From Streptomyces shenzhenensis (GTDB lineage Bacteria; Actinomycetota; Actinomycetes; Streptomycetales; Streptomycetaceae), in contig NZ_JAJONF010000051.1 in NCBI RefSeq assembly GCF_021462265.1, positions 1-64,000 of the forward strand: a stretch of DNA of 64,000 nt, in the 5' to 3' direction. Of the stretch, positions 61,282 through 64,000 are shown one piece after another; the stretch's first letter is position 1; the number at the start of each line of letters is the position of its first letter. The notes under the pieces are model-generated. The model was not told where the DNA came from, did not search any database, and was given only the letters and a program-made list of their open reading frames with translations. The position numbers and the translations under genes are program-made.

Positions 61282-61692
61282 TCAGCGCACGATCAGCGTC
61301 CCTTTCATGTTGGCGTGGTAAGTGCACACGAAGGGGTAACTGCCGCTCTTTGCCGGGGCGGTGAACGTTCCCGTCTTGCCGGGGGCGACGTTGCCGGTGT
61401 CGAAGGTCTTGCCCTGTGCGGCGGTCACGGTGTGTGCGGTGGAGTCGTCGTTGGCCACGGTGACCTTCTGGCCCGCCTTCACGGTCAGTGTGGTCGGGCT
61501 GAAGGCGAAGTTCTTCATGGTGATCTGCGGGGCCCCGGCCGTGGTCGCGGACGAGGCGGGGCTGGGGGCCGTGGCGGTGGACGTCGCTGTGGAGCTGCCG
61601 TTCCCGCTGGTGCAGGCGGTCGCCAGCAGCAGGGCGGCGGCAGCCGCCGACACCAGGGAAGCGGTGCGCCGGGGGTGAGGTGTGGACGACAT
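61282..61692 (-). CDS. Cupredoxin (plastocyanin-like) lipoprotein
   Basis: The protein has 136 residues. A signal with lipobox LLATAC (near 27) and an Ala/Thr/Ser linker precede a single cupredoxin domain (55-136) with type-1 copper ligands: His in DDSTAHTVTA, and Cys, His, Met in FVCTYHANMKG. An own ATG with AAGGAAG upstream supports separate translation, but the frame is also open from the upstream Cu-ATPase remnant, giving a potential 446-residue fusion. It probably acts in extracytoplasmic copper binding or redox. Confidence 0.9.
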   Translation of the reverse strand: MSSTPHPRRTASLVSAAAAALLLATACTSGNGSSTATSTATAPSPASSATTAGAPQITMKNFAFSPTTLTVKAGQKVTVANDDSTAHTVTAAQGKTFDTGNVAPGKTGTFTAPAKSGSYPFVCTYHANMKGTLIVR

Positions 61693-62622
61693 GGGAGCAC
61701 TTCCTTTGCGGTGGACCAGGCTGTGCGCCGGGCGGGCTCTCCGCTGTTGAGGGCGGTGGGTTCCCGGGGGGGCCGGCGCGGGGGAGGGGGCCGCGCTGGG
61801 CAGCCGGAGTCCCTTCAGGGACAGTGCGTTGACGGCGACGACGAAGCTGGAATGGGACATGGACAGTGCGGCGATCTCGGGGCGGAGCACCAGGCCGAAG
61901 GCCGGTTCGAAGACACCCGCGGCGATGGGCAGCGCTCCGATGAAGACCACCGGCAGGCTCAGCAGCAGCGCCCACACGTCCTCGCGCAGCCCGAACGGGA
62001 CGGGTATGTCCAGCTTGAAGACGTCCCTGCCGATCGGCGGCCAGATCACGACGGGGACGGAGAAGAGCCGGGCGACGAGGAAGCGGCCGCGCATGTCGGC
62101 GACCATGGCCGCCATCCACATACCGCCGTGCCCGCCGTGGCCCATCATGTCGTGGGGTGAGGGCATGCCCTCCTCGTGCTCAGGAGCGGCGTGCTCGGCC
62201 GCAGCGCCCGGTTCGCGGATGTCTGCCTCATGTTCGTGCGCCTCATGTTCGTGCGCCTCATGTTCGTGGGGCTCGGCAGCGTGCTCGGCCGGTGCTGCCT
62301 CCAGGGCGAGTGGATCAGGCTCGGCCATCGGGTCGCAGACATGCGCCGGAACGGACTGGCCCGCGCCGTGGTAGCCGCACTCCTCGACCCGGCGGCGCAG
62401 CTCGGCCGGCGTGGTCCGCCGCGGATCGAAGACCACGGTCGCCGTCTGCGCCACCGGGTTGGCCTCCACGTCGAGGACGCCCGGCCGGCGTCCCGGAACG
62501 GCCGTGACGGTGCTCTGCTGGGAGGCCCACCTCAGCCCGCGGACGTCGAGCACAGCGGTACTGCGCTCCTTGGACGGGTACGCGTGAGCGTCGTGCGCCT
62601 CGTGAACTGAGTGGTCGGGCAC
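61693..62622 (-). pseudogene. Second copper P-type ATPase with internal in-frame deletion, fused to the cupredoxin
   Basis: The N-terminal region (62622 to about 61950) has a degenerate HMA domain (VLDVRGLRWASQQSTV, no CxxC), a His/Glu-rich segment (HEHEAHEHEAHEHEAD), PSPHDMMGHGGHGGMWM and two membrane segments ending at ALLLSLPVV. It then jumps to the pump's last helices (FIGALPIAAGVFEPAFGLVL, SSFVVAVNALSLKGLRLP). The CPC, DKTGT and GDGxND regions (about 500 residues) are missing. No stop intervenes before the cupredoxin ATG. It cannot pump, though the histidine-rich membrane protein could still bind copper. Confidence 0.82.
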
Positions 62623-62639
62623 CGTCGTTTCTCCTTGAG

Positions 62640-63466
62640 CGAGGGGGCGGTGGAGGCGGCCGTTGTGGTGGTACGCCGCGGGTGCGGGTGCAGGTGCCCC
62701 CGCCGGGGCAGACGCGGCGGCCCGGCGAGCAGGGTCAGGATGTGGGCTGCCTGGATGACGGATCCGGCGAGCGCCAGCCCGCTGACCAGGACGAGGACCC
62801 CGGTACCGGGGCCGGATGCCGAGCGCAGCCCCTGGTGGAGCGCGCCCGTCGCGAGTACGGCCGCGACGTCCAGGTTGTGGGCCGGGGCCTCGTAGCCTTC
62901 TGGTCCCATTTGATGACTGTGCCGGTGAACACGGCGAGGAAGGTGAGCAGGAACATGGCGCTGCCGGTGATCCGGTTGCCCTCGCGCGGTTTCTTGCAGG
63001 AGGCGTGGAAGAGCACCCGCGGCAGGTGGAGCAGGGCGAAGACGAACATCGCCTGCGCGGCCCAGTAGTGCGGTCCGCGGGTGATGCCGCCCAGTCAGAC
63101 GTTCGTGACCAGGTCGCGCACCGACTGGTTGGCGTTCTCCGGGGTCGGCGAGTAGAACTGCGCCATGCAGACGCCGGTGACCGGCAGCGTCACGAAGAAC
63201 ACCGCGGTCAGGCCGCCCAGGACCTTGGACAGGTCCACGCCTTCCTTGTGCGGGGCCATCAGCGCGTCGTCGATGTGTCCGGCGACCTGGCTCTCGTAGG
63301 CGTTGTCGGCGATCAGCGCGACGGTCTGCTCGACCAGGACCGCCGACTCGTCGCTCTCCTCCTCGTGGGCCCGTACGACACCGGGTGCTGCCACGGGGAG
63401 CAGCAGGGCGACCGCCCCCGACACGATCCGGCCGGGCCTTCGCCGACGGGCCGGATTCCTGTGCAT
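62640..63466 (-). pseudogene. Chimeric cytochrome-b-like gene with nonsense and frameshift
   Basis: A Sec signal and AHEEESDESAVLVEQTVALI ... HKEGVDLSKV (a secreted helical protein of copper gene sets) run directly into a cytochrome b N-terminal region (GGLTAVFFVTLPVTGVCMAQ, FYSPTPENANQSVRDLVTNV). A TGA at 63095-63097 takes the place of an expected Trp (TGG). The frame goes on with LGGITRGPHYWAAQAMFVFA and LLHLPRVLFHASCKKPREGN. A base appears to be missing near 62899 (KWDQ-KGYEA), shifting the frame. It is inactive as a cytochrome b. Confidence 0.75.
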
Positions 63467-63567
63467 GACGGTCGACCTCGCTCATGGCGCTCTCCTGCGC
63501 TCACTGAGGAATGACGTCCGGGGCCCGCAGGGGGGTCCGCAGTCGGAGCGGGACGTGCCCGCTGGCT

Positions 63568-63855
63568 TCAGTGCTTGGTCAGGTCGGCACTTGAGGAGTG
63601 CAGCACCTGCCGACGACGTTGGTACTCCTCTTCGTCGATCTCGCCGCGAGCGAACCGCTCGGCGAGCAGTTGCTCGGCGGAAGGCGGCGTCGGCTCCGTC
63701 CAGGAGGTGGCGTGGTGCGAGCCGTCAGGCGCGGGCCGGAGGGCACGGAAGAGCAGCACCAGGACTGTGATGATCAGGCCGCAGAACACGATCATGCCCA
63801 GGGACGTGCCGAACCGTCCCCACCCGCTCGTGTCACGGTCGTACCAGAACATCAT
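63568..63855 (-). CDS. SHOCT-domain small membrane protein
   Basis: The protein has 95 residues: a single helix (about 17-38; LGMIVFCGLIITVLVLLFRA), a polar linker and a C-terminal SHOCT motif (AEQLLAERFARGEIDEEEYQ, then RRRQVL). The ATG at 63855 has GGAAG upstream; 63897 is an in-frame alternative. Such proteins are common in copper and membrane-stress gene sets. It probably mediates oligomerisation; there is no enzymatic role. Confidence 0.85.
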   Translation of the reverse strand: MMFWYDRDTSGWGRFGTSLGMIVFCGLIITVLVLLFRALRPAPDGSHHATSWTEPTPPSAEQLLAERFARGEIDEEEYQRRRQVLHSSSADLTKH

Positions 63856-63897
63856 GGCGATCACTTCCAGGATCGAAGAGATGAACGTGGACTGCAA

Positions 63898-64000
63898 CTG
63901 CCGCCGTCAGGGCAGGGGCGGTAAACGACCACCCTGCTCGTGCTGAGGGATTTACCGCATGGGCCGGGCGGCCCTGTGCGGGGGGACAGGTGGGCCCCGA
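63898..64000. other. Right edge, no feature recognised
   Basis: This 103-bp stretch upstream of the SHOCT gene runs to the window end. It probably holds its promoter, but no clear hexamers stand out. Confidence 0.3.

Overview
The window is chromosomal DNA of a Streptomyces or very close relative. GC content is very high, GTG starts and purine-rich ribosome binding sites are common, and the gene content is typical of the genus: a type III PKS rppA next to a CYP158-type P450 trace, MurT/GatD, DHA2-type MFS pumps, two SpoIIE-type PP2C phosphatases and a DUF6213 protein. No species can be named from the sequence alone.

Region 1 (1-14.7 kb) holds mainly metabolic genes. A fragment of a SnoaL-like and a DUF305 gene opens the window. 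It is followed by an Lrp-regulator / arginine-dihydrolase-or-DDAH-like / rocD arginine-ornithine module, then by a four-gene operon in which a LytTR regulator, a DUF485 protein, a sodium:solute symporter and a LytS-type kinase are joined mostly by overlapping stop/start codons. A 173-bp MITE-like element sits exactly at the kinase stop codon. Then come ctaG, pfkA, gatD-murT (lipid II amidation), def, and a TetR regulator divergent from an acyl-CoA dehydrogenase.

Region 2 (14.8-29.6 kb) starts with the rppA operon (THN synthase, a P450 reduced to 101 residues, a cupin). Next are a TenA-like gene broken by an in-frame TAG, gabD, a Nudix-ligase pair, a thioredoxin-reductase-like flavoprotein divergent from an XRE-cupin regulator, an operon of a quinone oxidoreductase and two overlapping acyl-CoA dehydrogenases, and secreted proteins.

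Region 3 (29.9-51.9 kb) carries a 1,427-residue CtpI-like P-type ATPase whose N-terminal half is a degenerate second ATPase, gudD, two MFS exporters, a DedA protein, a sugar-type ABC importer, two PP2C phosphatases flanking a cyclase-family hydrolase, and a TetR/MFS pair with a clear palindromic operator.

Region 4 (51.98 kb to the end) begins with tRNA-Pro(GGG) and an internally deleted tyrosine integrase. After it come about 11 kb of copper-associated genes: DUF305, DUF6153, a Met-rich lipoprotein, BlaI and M56 remnants, copA, copZ with a CsoR-type box, DUF2933, a cupredoxin, a deleted second Cu-ATPase fused in frame to that cupredoxin, and a broken cytochrome-b-like gene. This looks like a decaying integrated element that kept a working copper core.

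One pattern recurs across the window. Several genes (P450, integrase, second Cu-ATPase, probably the cytochrome-b fusion) keep both ends but have lost the middle, in frame. Other genes are broken by single nonsense or frameshift changes. Gene identities come from recalled family motifs; no search was run.
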